Shown here: piece after piece, positions 35,322 to 48,144 of the stretch
How positions within the stretch are numbered: the first letter of the stretch is position 1
Layout: the number at the start of each line of letters is the position of its first letter
NCBI RefSeq assembly: GCF_000002425.4
Contig: NC_037253.1
Coordinates: 16,226,420-16,290,419 of the forward strand
Direction: 5' to 3'
Source of the DNA: Physcomitrium patens
Lineage: Eukaryota; Streptophyta; Bryopsida; Funariales; Funariaceae
Length of the DNA stretch: 64,000 nt
Notes under the pieces: model-generated
What the model was told of the DNA's origin: nothing
The model's input: only the letters and a program-made list of their open reading frames with translations
The model's database searches: none
Translations under genes and position numbers: made by a program

Positions 35322-36844
35322 TCAATACAGCCGCACCTGAGGGAAGAGGAGAATCCACGTTCATTTAGTGGAAGATGTGCGATAGTATTTGTAATCACTC
35401 CACATAATCACTCCTAATTGCAGTGACAACTCTCTGGCTACTAAAACATGAAAATTGGAGACTTACCCCAACTGTTTTGATGAGAACGATGTTGCCGATG
35501 ATTCCCATGGCAACGAGTCCGAACACCCAGTCTGTAAGCTTGGCGTATGGGTTCACCTGCGAGGATTCGATTCACATCTAGCTGCTTTCAGAGTTCGGTT
35601 GTGTAGACGAAAAGGATCGTCAAATACATAAACGATGGGTGTCATGTTGATTCATGGTATGAATTGGAGGGTGTTGGATTCATTGTAGGAAAGGAGGGAA
35701 GAGTTTGTACCCACCTTGTTACGGTATAAAGTGAAGAGGAAATATGAGACCACAGGGAAGGCCAGAACGGAGGGTGCCACCCATCCCGGTGCAACCTCGC
35801 TGGCAGCTGAAGAGACAGACTCCTCGGCAGCGATGGAGTCCATAGCTTGGCTTCCATACCAACCTACCATCGCTACACCTAAGGTCCACCATGAGACGGA
35901 CTTCTCAAGAGCACCGTGTGAGCTGTTGGCGTGCTCCAACGACTTATCTATGCCAGTTTCGGATAACAGCGTCAGGTAAGAATCATCCTGCGACTCTGAC
36001 TTGAGTGCATCATTTTGCAGGAGTTCAGCATCCCTGTCCATACTCTCACGAGCAGTTTGCCATGAATTCCATAACTTGTGCTCAAGATCAGCGTGTTCCT
36101 GCTTTGCAACGCATTGACGCAGCTCTGCAACCTCGGATTCCCAATCAAAGCTACCTTCCACGCCTTGAGCTAGCTCCTCTGTCGCCTGTTCCAGAAAGGA
36201 GAATAGAGATTCAGAAGACCAGAATTAACGAATAAACCTCACGACGAATGACACGGGGATAAATGAAAGTCGGTAAAGTGGGCTTCCGACCACGCAGAGC
36301 ATGCCGATTGTACCTGTAGGGCAGCTTGCCACCGCAATTCCTCCACGCTAATGCGGATGCTGAGTTCATTAAATTCTAGAAGCTTTTGGACACCCTTAGG
36401 GAGAGGCGGTTGCAAGATACTCTCGAACATTTTATCATGCAACCAAGCACTCATGTCGTCTCCTAATCGTTCCAAAGCAATCTCTGCCTCGCCCCGCGCA
36501 CTCAACATATCAAGGGCGTTTTCCCGCAGCTCAGCGACAGACTGCTGCCAATCGAGGTCTGAGGAAAGCGCCAGCAACGCGGGAGCCTCAGCCACTAAAC
36601 CTTCTACGTCTATACTTGTGGGCAGCTCTGACAATCCATGAATGGATGTAGCCGATGACTGCCAAACATTTCGTTTTCTATGGCTTCGGCACCGAGATGT
36701 GGACTTTCGCTGACGAGGAAATGCCAACAGGCCCGTCCTTTGAAAGAGGTTGTTGCTGCTAGTGCTTGGACCCTCTGCCTTGGTGATGGAATGGATCAAA
36801 TGGTGACATGAAATTGCTTCATTGATAGCTGCCAAAGTGCCCAT
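35322..36844 (-). CDS. Unrecognised, probably plastid-targeted, membrane protein
   Basis: Four exons: 36844-36314, 36185-35715, 35556-35467 and a short last exon 35336-35322 (VRLY and stop), giving about 368 residues. The first 60 residues are rich in S, T, R and H and poor in acids, like a chloroplast transit peptide. Residues of about 75-270 are charged and helical, probably coiled coil. Three hydrophobic segments follow: SVSWWTLGVAMVGWYGSQAM (about 273-292), WVAPSVLAFPVVSYFLFTLY (about 312-331) and DWVFGLVAMGIIGNIVLIK (about 343-361). I do not recognise the family, and no function is proposed. The start is the first ATG in frame; the sequence just upstream (TTTGCAG at about 36873-36867) could be an acceptor, so an upstream exon is possible. 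The last exon is inferred from an acceptor in phase and is less certain. Confidence 0.65.
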
Positions 36845-38400
36845 CGTGTTCAGGAAAACCTGGGCCTGCAAACACGAATTATCGCACCTTCAGAGCTGCA
36901 GACAGATGGAAAATGCACAAGCCTGTTCTTCAACGACCCACCACAGCTTTGACAGACCTGGTTTTATACTTGACCAGGAGACATGATACTCATTCGATCG
37001 TCAGAGGAATCTCCGACATTGCTCTTTCACCACTTACAAGATTTGGTAACAAACACACGCGGAAATAGAGAAAGCCAATCGACGATTTCGACCACGCAGT
37101 GCAGATTGTAAACACGGTCTTAAGAAAAAGGCTTTGGTAGTTAAGAAACACTGTTCGAAAAAAGAAAAAAGGAGAGAAAACTCAAAATAATTTCTGGTCG
37201 ATGTTTCTAAGTTCACATTTCTGGATGACTGAGAGTAAACAATTGGTCTCTGCGTCTTTCCAAGAATGCGAAGCTCCACTCAAATGTCCGCTCGATGTAT
37301 CACAAGGTGTGCCCCATCCTACCGACCTTCCAATTTCTACTACCTCTTCGAAATCCTCGAACGACCTCCACTGCAGAACGTCCTGAAAATCATTACTTCA
37401 GCAACTTCCATTCTACCCAGCAAAAATTCCACGTCGCAAACTCCCAAAAGTCGAAACAAACCAAAACAACCAAAGACCACCGACTGGAGTGCGAAGTCAA
37501 AGGAAACAAAAGCCCAAAGGCCGCAGCTTTCAACAAACCTCAGCAAGCAGCTCGAAGAAACTCCAAGCCAAAAACCAACCCACCACCTCTATCACCAGCT
37601 TCCGCCTCTCACCCTTCGATGACACGAAACCAGCACGAACGCTACTCTGCAAACAAACACAAACCCAAGGCACTAAAGGCTCCCTCCCTCTCCCCCTGCC
37701 TCGCTGCTGGATCCTTTCAATCTCTCCCCCGCAGCACAGCAATGCCACTGCAAAACCCGGTGCAAGCAAGTGGACGTGCAGTCTGCGTTGTTCGGTTAAA
37801 GCTCAGCGTCTACTTCAGCATCATCAGCATCATCAGAAAGAGGCGAGATCGTGTCCAGTAGGCAGGGTGGATTTCGGGATTGTCACGCAAGGTGGAGGAG
37901 GCAACATGGGCATGAATGAAATGGTGAGGTTAGGCCCATACTGCAAGCTTGGCGACGGAGGGGGAGCCTTATCGCCCCGGTGTCCCGGGAGGGGCATGGA
38001 CTATGGAACATGGGGTGTGTGTTGCTGCTGCTGCTTGCACCGAGCCTTGCTGGTTATGGTTCTTCCGAATCCGTGCCTCTCATCCTACTGGCCTCCCTCG
38101 AACATTATTATTATTATTATTTTCTTATGATTCCATGCTCCCTCGTGAGAACATTAAGATCTACTCTTTCTCTCTCTTTTCTCGGCATGCCCGACACTTC
38201 ACCGCCTTGCTTCTCCTCTCCCTCCTCCATCCTCATGGGGATGGCGACGACGAGTGGGTGGGTGGGAGGAAGGAAGGACGTCGTGGTAAGAAAAATCTTA
38301 TCTCCATCCTCCTTTCCAAGGCCCACGTTTACATAAAACCAGTCAATGGGGAACTATTTGTGTGTGTGTGTGTATATCTCAGGATGGTACAAAGGTAGGA
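36845..38400. other. GC-richer upstream region, no gene assigned
   Basis: Upstream of the membrane-protein gene, probably leader, promoter and possibly a 5' untranslated exon. Long overlapping frames on the + strand (37295-37861, 37489-38130, 37949-38398) use K, P, S, T or C runs created by biased composition and match nothing known. Simple runs include ATT repeats at 38106-38121 and GTGTGT at about 38360-38373. A non-coding or lineage-specific transcript cannot be excluded. Confidence 0.4.
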
Positions 38401-38672
38401 GATGATAAGAGTTGTAGCCGGTCTTGAATCATATTTTGAGAGATTTTGGGTAAATTTTGTTGGCTTGTTTGTTTGATTTGATAATCTAAGGGCAATGACC
38501 CTAAGTGAAGACATGTTATTTTAAAATGGTGTAGTATGAATGGTTTAGAATTATAAACGTAAGAGTATAAGTTTATGTCCGTATAAAGATTTCAACATGA
38601 GATTTGGGTTCTATCAAGAACTTTCCTATCCATTAGTACTAGAGTTTTTAGAATTTTTAGGTAGTATATGTA

Positions 38673-38696
38673 CATATATATATATATATATATATA
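38673..38696. repeat. (TA)n microsatellite
   Basis: TA run followed by a T tract. Confidence 0.9.
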
Positions 38697-39582
38697 TTTT
38701 TTTTCCTAACTTAAACATCAACAATCCAAGAACATAATCTTTTCTCAAAATATCATCTTAAAGATAATGATGTAATATATGGTATTTATCCATGATGTCT
38801 ATAGTCTAAAAGAATTTCTATTGATGTACTTTTACATTTAACTTTGTCTTCTATTTCCATTTGTAGGATTTTCTAAGTAATTAATATAATAAATAAAAAC
38901 CATGAATGTAATTTTGTATTGAATTAAGCTTCTATTTTTGGCACTATAATTCAACAACTTTAAAATATCTTAATTATTAAAAAAAAAATCTCATTATACT
39001 TTTTTAATAATTATTTAAATAAAATTTTATAATAAATTACAATGAATCTAAAAATAATTTATTTTTCCAAAAAAAAAATGTATTGATACTAATATAATTA
39101 AGTGCAAAAACTCCATCATATTAATAGATATCAAAATATCAAAAAACAATAAAAAAAAAAATTAAATATCTAATTATTTCATATTTCTTTAATTAATTTA
39201 AAATCTAAAATTTTGATACTTGAATTATTAAATATTCTTGAAAGTACTTCTTAAGAATTCTTCCAAAAATAATCAAATTAAATAGTTATTAAATTGCTAC
39301 ACATGTATAATCTTTTCAAATGTTTGTTATAATATGCATTTAACAAAACATAGATTCAAAATAATAGAAGCAATTATGGCATATCAATAATAAAATTACA
39401 ACATAAAACAAAAATTAATATTGTAAAAACAACAATAGATATTTATTTTCTAAAAATCAATTAATACTTATTAAATTATTTTTTATAAGTATAATTTAAA
39501 TATAAATATAAATATATATATATTATTAAAAACAATCATTGTCTTTTTTTTTTCTTTTTTCTTTTTTTTTTTGATCTTTGCA

Positions 39583-39585
<3 letters not shown>

Positions 39586-39614
<29 letters not shown>
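39586..39614. repeat. A homopolymer, 29 bases
   Basis: Uninterrupted A run just outside retrotransposon copy A. Confidence 0.9.
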
Positions 39615-39616
<2 letters not shown>

Positions 39617-39664
39617 ATGACCAATTCATCTAATGATAGTTTATTTCTACTAAGATTTAAAATT

Positions 39665-41531
39665 GTCAAATATATGAATTCTAAAGATCCAAAAATCTAA
39701 TGTATTTTTATGTAACTCAAAAAGAATAGATATTCACTCAAAACTAATATAGTATTGAAACTGGAATGACTTTTGCCAAAGACAAGAAGACTAAAAAGTC
39801 CTAAAATAAGACTAAAGACTATAAAGGCATTGATAATAATGAATCTTTCTTCATTCTTGCTTCTATATATACTATCTAATTAAAAGCTATGTGGCAATAT
39901 TCCATAAGACATTTGACACATGTCTAATTTATAAGACACATTGTCGAATTACATATTGTCTTACTCGGGAATACACCGGGCACCTAGTTGTGGAAGGTGA
40001 GGTTGTGTTTCACAAGTATCCAAGAAACCCTAATAGGTTTCACCCATACGAGAAGAATATAATCTGAATTTCAATTCAAAAGTGCTAAAAACACTCTTCT
40101 TAGTAGCCTTAACCATACATAAATCCCAATTACCTTGTAACTTTCTTATTTAAGCAATTTAGATTTTTCTTATAAGCCTCAATCATAATTAGTGAGCTTT
40201 AACAAGCTGTAACATCCAATCCGACCATCCACTTGATTTAAAATTTTCTATGCAATTATCAATGTAAGTCTTCTATATGCTTAAGAATTTTTAGCCCAAT
40301 CCAACGTACAAATTGTGAGAAAACCTCCAAAAATTGCACTGATGTCACTTAGCTGCCAACTTGAAAAGTGAAGCAAAAATCCCAGCAATGATTTCTCCCT
40401 TTTCAACCATTAACTTTGATTCAAAATTTGTATGTAGCTTGATCTTCAAGTCCTTCAACACCATGCCAAATTTCAACTAGATCCAACTAATAGATCTCTA
40501 GATATCATAAAAACTCTATCCAACCTTAAACTGCCAACTTCCAAAATCCTCTTTTGCTAAAAACCAGACATCTCTAAACCACGCCGTTAGATTATCACAA
40601 AATTTTGTGTACACTTAGCACATCTAATAATCCAAAAAATATCAATTTTTTTAACTGCAGATGTTACACCAATTGCACAAACTAGCCAAAATTGCTATTC
40701 CTAATTATATTAAATAAAATCCAAATCACCAATACAAATCTTGATTTTGAATAACAATTTCTAAGTCTTCAAAAACCCTCCAAAAATAATCCTTATGATT
40801 TTGGAAAGAACTTCAAGCTAGCTCTCAAATCCTATCCTCCGATCTTCAAATGAATCCCTATTTTATCCTAAGCCATTGTTTTAGTAGCCAGAGGTTTGAT
40901 TTCAATCCTGTCTCACAAACGGTCAATCCTTGGGTATCAATCTAATCTATCCTAAGGATTTTTTAGCCCAAACCTACTCTCAACTTAACCCTAGTACCAA
41001 CTTTAGTAATTATTTACCTCTTTTAATCTGATTTTTATCAATTTATGGTCTTTCTAAGGTAGTAGAAGAGTCTCTATAACATATAAGGTAAAATTATTAA
41101 CTAACTTTCAACCTACCAACTATTAAGATAAGAAAATAACTTAAGAGGCTTTTATAAAAGCCATGTTTAGATATCTCAAATTATAATTGAACTAAGATAT
41201 TTAGATATTATTTAGAAATTCGATTTTCATTATAATTTCACTATATAGTCGTATTACATTAAGACAACGTGTCTTAACTTGCAAGGCAAGTTTCTTATAT
41301 TTGTGCCTCATTATTAGCTTATATCATAAGCTATCAACATGTACAACACATAGCTAACTTGTTGGCCAAATTTCTAACTTATCAATTACCTATAGACACA
41401 TATATAGGTGAAACTACATCTATAAAGCTTCAAAGAAGCCACTTTCCAAGATATTACCAAATTAACTTACTTTTATATATTCATAATATATAGATAATTA
41501 TTGGAATAAATATTTATATCCATGATATTAT
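39665..41531 (-). repeat. 3' LTR of copy A, split by a solo LTR
   Basis: It aligns with the 5' LTR at 46268-46822 on both sides of a 1.3 kb interruption. Shared landmarks include ATAGATATTCA followed by ACTAATATAGTATTGAAA, and TATCATAAGCTATCAACATG. The inner edge is marked by an AAAAGGGGG polypurine tract (minus strand) at about 41533-41541. Confidence 0.75.
39942..41266 (+). mobile_element. Solo LTR of another family nested in copy A
   Basis: It begins TGTC and ends GACA, an inverted pair with TG...CA ends, and is 1325 bp. The flanks ACAT (38-41) and ACGT (41267-41270) look like a 4 bp target duplication differing by one transition; joining the flanks restores the LTR phrase AAGACACATGT seen at 46,550. 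No coding sequence was found. A decayed relative lies at about 17.33-18.90 kb. Strand is given only relative to that relative. Confidence 0.65.
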
Positions 41532-41999
41532 CCCCCTTTTAGGAATAAGTTCCATGAAGAGTGGTGATTACATGTTGAGGAAGTTTAAGATATAATGAAT
41601 TTAATTTGCCACATACTTTGATCTTTATTCTCTTTAAAGTTAGTTAATATGGATTTTTAACCATTAATAATGTTCTATTGTGGGGCAAAAAGATTACCTT
41701 ATTATTTAATCATTCTTGAGGCCTTCATAACTTCTTTCAAATATAACATTATTAACACTATCAAATTGTATTATCATCAATAATGATGGTGTTACTAATA
41801 TTTTCTAATGACTTAAAGATTGTGATAATTGCAACGTCTTATTTGCTAAATTAGCAAATAATGGCTTTTGAGTTGAATCTATTGATTGTTGGTTCTCCAT
41901 CTCTTTAATGCTACAAATATAAAAAACTATGAATAAAGATAAAAGATTGAATGCAATATTTCTTGAATTGTAATTTTTTCATAGCAAAAATTTGCTATC

Positions 42000-44900
42000 C
42001 TTCAACTTAGTTTTGATGGATGTTATTTATAAGAAGTATCAATCTTCTTTATTACATTTGCAAGATTTTTGGCTGACTCCCATATATGTTCACTAATATC
42101 ATATTTAAGCCAATGAACAAATTATTCTAACTTATTTTGGCATTGCCTTGAGTCTAATACTTCTTCAACCTTATACTCTTGGTTATTATCCACTTCTATA
42201 AGAGGAGGTGGTATTTGTCATCTTTTTAATATATCAATTATTTTGTATTTCAAGAAAAAATACATAGAAAAGAGGATGGATCTTCATAGACTTTGGTAGA
42301 TATAATTGGTAAACAACTAGATTAATCTATTCACATATAAGAAAGGGTCCAATTCTATGGTAATCAAATTCCTTACAAAGGCAAATAGTCTTGATATTAT
42401 GACAAAGTAATTATATCTTATTACCAACATGGAATTGAGTTTTTTTTTTGTCGTAAGCATCTGCATTAATCTTTTGTTGTTGTTAATATTCTTTTAATTG
42501 AACCTTTATTGTTGCATGTAGCTTTTACAAACAATTCTCTAAATCTTCTATCAAAAGATTATTAACATTTAAAAAGTCAAAATCATCAAATCATAAATAA
42601 TAACTGTAATTGATAAAAAAAAAATGTTTATTGAATAAAAAATTATATTTTATTATTATAAATAAATTCTACTAATGATAAAAGAGTTGTTCAATCATCT
42701 TATTAATAATCGATGGTACATCTCAAATATTATTCTAAAACTTAATTTACTTTCTTTTTTTTGGCCATCAATTTGACAATAAAAAATCAAAGTTAGTTTT
42801 ATATCCACCTTTAGAATCTTAAAAAGAATTTTTTAAAATCTTAATATAAATTAAATTTTTTCATTTGATATAATATCTTTTGATAATCTATAATAGTAAT
42901 AGATATTGTTAAAGAAAAATTTAACTATTTCTTTATTTATAATAGATTTTATACATACTATAAAATATACCATTTTGGTGAATTTATCTATTATTATAAA
43001 TAAAAAATCAAAAAAACCTAACATTGAAAGATTGATAATAAAATCCACAGAAATAAAAGATCATGGTTGTTCAAGAATAGATAATGGTTGAAAAAGTCTA
43101 TAAGGTCAATGATTAAGAATTTTTTATCTTAAAAAAATATCACATGATTGTACAAAGTTTTTGACTAACTTCTACATTTCATGCCACCAAAAATCTCTCT
43201 ATAATAGCTCCAAAGTCTTGTTATATATAAAATATCCAACTATTAAAAAATCATGACAAACTTAAAAAGTATACAATTACACTTTGTCTTGTACAATATT
43301 ATTTTTGAATTCAAATCTAAAAATTTTATGAAATATAGAAGATTTATTTTTAATATCATAAACAAGATGATCAAAAGACATATTTTATTGAACTTATTTA
43401 AGAAAGAATCAACAATCAATATTGATTTCATTACTTGAAGATGAAAATACTGTTGCTTCAAGAAAATTATTCTTTATTGATCAAAAGTTACATTTCTTTC
43501 TTGGAGTGTAAGATAAGAATGTCTAGTAAGGGCATCTAATAAACCTTATTATTTTTCAAATTGATAAGTAAACTTAAAATCAAATCTTAATAAAGATATG
43601 CTTCAATAGACTTGATAATAATTCAAAACACATGCCGACATGAAGTACTCAAGGTTCTTGTGATCTATATATATGGTGATTAGACTAAAAGTGCCTTATA
43701 GATAGTCATATCATTTTAAAAATGAATCAATAATTGCAAGAAGCTCTTTATTGTGGATTTCATAATTAATCTTGACTATTGAAAATTTCTTAGAATAAAA
43801 AGCTACCAAGTAAAGCTTATCATCTCCTCTCATTTAAGACAACATTGTACCCATAACAAAGTCTAATATATTTTTTTCTATAAAGAATACTTTTAAAAAA
43901 TCAATACAATATAAAATTAGTGTAAAAATTAATTACACATTTTTTATTGTTTTTGAAATCTTTCAATCTATGATAATTTGGTCTTTCTTAGGATCCATCA
44001 TAAGGCCATCATTTGAAATGATATATCCTAAAAAATCAACTTAAGTAGTGTAAAATATTCACTTTTCTATCTTAGCATATAATCTTGCATCTCTAAGTTT
44101 TTGTAACATACAATGAACATAAAATTTATACTCTTTTATATTTTTAGAGTAAATTTAAATATTGTCTACATAATAGACAACAAAATTATCAAAAAACTTA
44201 CAAAAGACATCATTCATTACATGTAAAAATGTAGTTGTTATATTTGTGAGTCTAAAAAATATGACATTATATTTAAAATGCCCATACCTTGTTTAAAATG
44301 CAGTCTTTCATTCTTCTTCTTTAATATATATCAAGTTGTATGCTCTTTGTAGATATATTTTGGTATAAATCTTTACTTGATTGAGTTGATCAAGAAGTCT
44401 TGAAATCAAAAGTAGAAGATACCTATTCTTCATGGTGATCTTGTTGAGTCCTAGATAGTCCATACACATTTGCAAAGATCCATCTTTTTTCTTTCCAAAT
44501 AAAAAGGAAGCTCTTATTAGAAATTAAAAATGGAATATATAATTTTTAGTCAAATTTTTCTTTATTTATTCCTTGAATGAAACCAAATTATTTTAAAATT
44601 AATTATAAATTGATCCAAATAGTAATTGAGCTCCATTTTGAAGATTAATAGAACAATCTTTAAAAAATGATTTGGAAGAATATCTACATTTTTCTTTTAA
44701 AAAACATCCTGATAATCTTGGTATTGCCTTGAAATGCTACATGAAATCTTTTCTCTATCAAAAATAGGTATAGCATTATAGCAAAAGTTGATTCTTTATT
44801 TGTAGCATGAAAGCTTTTGTACCTACCAATAAGAATTTGGACATATTGGATTCATGGATTTTTATTTGACTAGCAAAATTCTGAGTTAAATTACCTAAAA

Positions 44901-45125
44901 GTCAAGATTATAAGAAATTTAGTCTATTTAAGAGTTATATTGTTTTATCTATAATAATCTTAAAATAACTAGATTAAAAGAAAATTTAATTATATTAAAT
45001 ATTACTAAGCTATTATGACTATTAGTTGCTATATCTAAAAAAATAGTTTTATACATAATAACTTCAAAAGATGGTAAATAACCATTTATTATTTCTATGT
45101 GCATAGATTTGGTCTTTTTAATTAA

Positions 45126-45168
<43 letters not shown>

Positions 45169-45440
45169 TTTTAAATAATATCTTTGTTTATAAGAACATG
45201 TTCAAGCTCATGAATCTAACAAGGCTAAGACTTTGTCATTTTTTGGTCCTAAATAAACTTCTATTAAAAAGTAAGGTGAAGGATCTAAAGAAAGAATAGG
45301 ACCTTTATTAAGTGTTGTACAAGATTCCAGGTGCATTGTCCTTATTGTAGCTAGAAAAATTGGTTTTTTGACACATTGTCTTTTTTGGCAGCTATGCTCC
45401 TCATTTTGTAGTTGCGTTATTTCTTTGGACAATATTAAGC
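42000..45440 (-). pseudogene. Broken gag-pol coding region of copy A
   Basis: From right to left: the protease active-site segment ALLDS is followed directly by a TGA where the family has glycine (about 45.21 kb); the reverse transcriptase has YVDN where the family has Y-x-DD (about 44.17 kb); the integrase core begins MDFIINL near 43.05 kb; the chromodomain YKVEEVLDSR lies near 42.16 kb. Loss of the polymerase aspartate and the protease stop show that the copy cannot be autonomous. Confidence 0.8.
45129..45165. repeat. (TA)n microsatellite inside copy A
   Basis: About 18 TA units next to the protease remnant, a later expansion within the dead element. Confidence 0.9.
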
Positions 45441-46267
45441 AGTATGCTTAGGTTTTTGACAATATAGGTACAATCCTTCTTGATAGCATTGAGTCTCTTC
45501 TTAATCAATAAGAGATTTGAAACATACCATGTTAATTTGCATATGTTCCAATCTTGATGGATAAGCTTTTATAAACTTTGAAGTTGTTGCCATGATTTAA
45601 CTTATATTTCTTCAACCAAATCTTTGTTCTTGGCATCTTTCAAAGAGTCAATTGTCACATGCATTAGCTTGAGTAATAAATTGCTCCAATAAATCAACTC
45701 TTTGCATTGTCAACAATAAATTTTTGATGTTATCTTTTAATCCATATCAAAATTGATTAATAAAGATCTTATCATTTCAATCCACGTCTCAAGCAAGATT
45801 TTAGAATTCAACACTACATATGATGGTTGAATATGATCCTTCTCGTAAAAAAGTGAATTTGATCTTTATTACCTTTTTTCAATCACTTTCTTCAAATGTG
45901 ATTGTAAAGACTTTTAATAATAAATTTAAATCATAAAATAATCACAAATCATTTTTTTATCAAAAGTTCAAATTAAAAGAGAGCACTCCCAAAGAGAAGT
46001 GCATCTATAAATCCAACTTCAGTAAATCTATCAAAATATTAAGAAAGATGCAATCTTAGATTGAACATTACTTGTTTTAGAAATCTTCAAAATTTTGATC
46101 TTATTCTATTGAATTTCTTTAGCATATTTATCTTTGTCTCTTTTATACTGGTTGAATGTGATTTTTGGAATTTAACAATACATATGATGGTTGAATCTTC
46201 AAAATGCAACAATAGAAGTGAGGTAGTCCACTCACTTCTAAATATAAGACAAAAATAATGAGTTGGC

Positions 46268-46822
46268 ACTCTTATCAAATAGCCAAGTATTTGAATCTTA
46301 AGGATCCAAAAATTCAATACACTCTTATGTAACTCAAAAAGAATAGATATTCATTCAAAAACTAATATAGTATTGAAATTAGAATAGCTATTGCCAAAGA
46401 CAAAAGACTAGAAAGTCTTAAAATAAGACTAAAGACTACAAAGGCATTGATAAGAGTAAAGAAGGTTTCACTCTTGCTTCCATATATACTATCTAACTAG
46501 AAGCTATGTGGTAATATTCTATAAGACTTCCAACACATGTTCAATTTGCAAGACACATGTTTTAACTTACAGGGTAAATTTCTTATATTTGGACCACATT
46601 GTTAGCTTGTATCATAAGCTATCAACATGTGCAACATGTGGCTAACTTATTGGCTAAGTTTTTAACCTATTAATCACTTATAGATATGTATAAAGATGAA
46701 ATTGCATCTATATAGCTTCTAGAAAACTTTTTTATAAGATATTATCAAATTAATCTACTTTTATCTATTTATAATATCTAAATAAGTATTAAAATAAATA
46801 TATATGTCTGTGATAAGAACTT
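46268..46822 (-). repeat. 5' LTR of copy A
   Basis: About 555 bp, starting on the minus strand with TATCACAGACAT, probably TGTCA originally as in the + strand copy at 1827. Left edge estimated from the alignment with 39665 onward. Confidence 0.75.
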
Positions 46823-47564
46823 TAAATATAAAGATTATTAAAATATTTAATAGTTATTAATTGTTATTTCAACAATCAATTGATTTTTAAGAAACTTCAA
46901 AGAATATTTAATATGATTTAAATTAAATTAAATATAATAGATTCCATTTTAACCAAATTATATATAATACAATAAATACAAAATTAGTCATTTTGAATAT
47001 TATAATTTTATATTAAAATTTTGATGATTAAAAATATAAAAAATAATATTTAAGAGTAAATAAAATTAACTAATTCAATTTAAATAAAAAATAGATATCA
47101 ATATCAAATTTTAATAAGAGTGATATTTTAGATAAAATAAATTAAAAAAATCCTTATAAAATATTTATAAAAATATTTATTATTTTTATTATATAAATTT
47201 AAGTAGAAATTTATATATTCAATGATAATAATTATATTATATTTTTTTAATAAATATTTAAAATTAATTTCTTAAAATCAATTAAAATATAAAATAAAAT
47301 AAATCCAAAAATTATTTTTTAGTTATTTAAACTTATTAAATAGAAATTAAGAGTATCATAATCTCATGTTTAGTAAAACAAATCAATATAGTATAGTACA
47401 TGTTTTTTTTTTTAAATATATAAAAAAGATAATTATGAAATTATTAGGTTTTTTAAAAAATTACAAGTAACTTTGTTCAATGTCATAAGTTTAATTAAAA
47501 TAACATAAAAGATAATCATATATTAGTTTTTGATGTTAAAAAAATATTTTAACATATAAAATCA
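46823..47564. other. AT-rich spacer between two retrotransposon copies
   Basis: About 740 bp, very AT-rich, with no reading frame or repeat that I recognise. Confidence 0.6.
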
Positions 47565-48144
47565 TCAAGAATATGAATCAAACTAAATCTAAAGAAGTAA
47601 TACACTTTATGACATTCAAAAAAAAAGTAGACAAATCAAAAATAGATATAAGATAAAAACTAAAATTATTTTTAGCTTATATAAAGAGACTAGAGATTCT
47701 CCAATTAAGATAAGAACATTAGAAAAGCATTCACAAAAGTGAAAAAACCTTATTATTTTCACTATATATATCATTTATTTAAGAAGCTATGCAATGACAT
47801 TTTATAGATCATTTAATATATGTCTAACTTGTAGAACATGTTTCTAATTTCCAATAGAAGTTTCAAATATATATGCTACATGGCCAATTTGTATAATAAT
47901 TTTTCACTATGTGCTACATGTGGCTTGCTTGTAAAGCAAGTAATCAACATGAGTAATACATGGCTAACTTGTTGGTCAAGTTTTTATCTTATTAATTGCC
48001 TACAAATATTTGAGAAATTAAATTCACATCCTTCAAGCTTTTAAGAAGCTTTTCTAAAAGATATTATCAAATTTTCTTACTTTTACTCCTATATAACTCC
48101 TCTTATTTTTTAAATTACTAATGTCAATGTTGATATTCCTAACA
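47565..48144 (-). repeat. 3' LTR of copy B
   Basis: Its minus-strand start is TGTTAGGAATATC at 48144, preceded by the purine-rich AGAAGGGAATG. The left edge is estimated from alignment to 52330 onward. Confidence 0.65.

Larger units (their letters stand above)
38401..39664. other. AT-rich spacer
   Basis: No gene seen. It contains a TA microsatellite (38673-38696), a T-rich tract from about 39543 and a 29 base A run (39586-39614) close to the left end of the next retrotransposon copy. Confidence 0.6.
39665..46822 (-). mobile_element. Chromovirus copy A (Ty3/gypsy), full-length but dead
   Basis: Read on the minus strand the order is 5' LTR, gag region, protease, reverse transcriptase, RNase H region, integrase, chromodomain, 3' LTR, as in Ty3/gypsy chromoviruses. 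Reverse transcriptase is recognisable at about 44.5-44.15 kb: [39 protein letters not shown], then [18 protein letters not shown]. Stops and frame changes are scattered throughout. Without its 1.3 kb nested insert it is about 5.8 kb. A degenerate TTGATAAGAGTGCC after the 5' LTR (about 46.28 kb) may be the remnant of a tRNA-Met primer site. Confidence 0.85.

Noticed and set aside
42851..43048. Short frame starting MDFIINL as a stand-alone gene
   Set aside because: It is the integrase core of the dead retrotransposon copy A.
45208..45432. 74-codon minus-strand frame as a gene
   Set aside because: It is the protease segment of copy A, ended by a stop inside the active-site motif.
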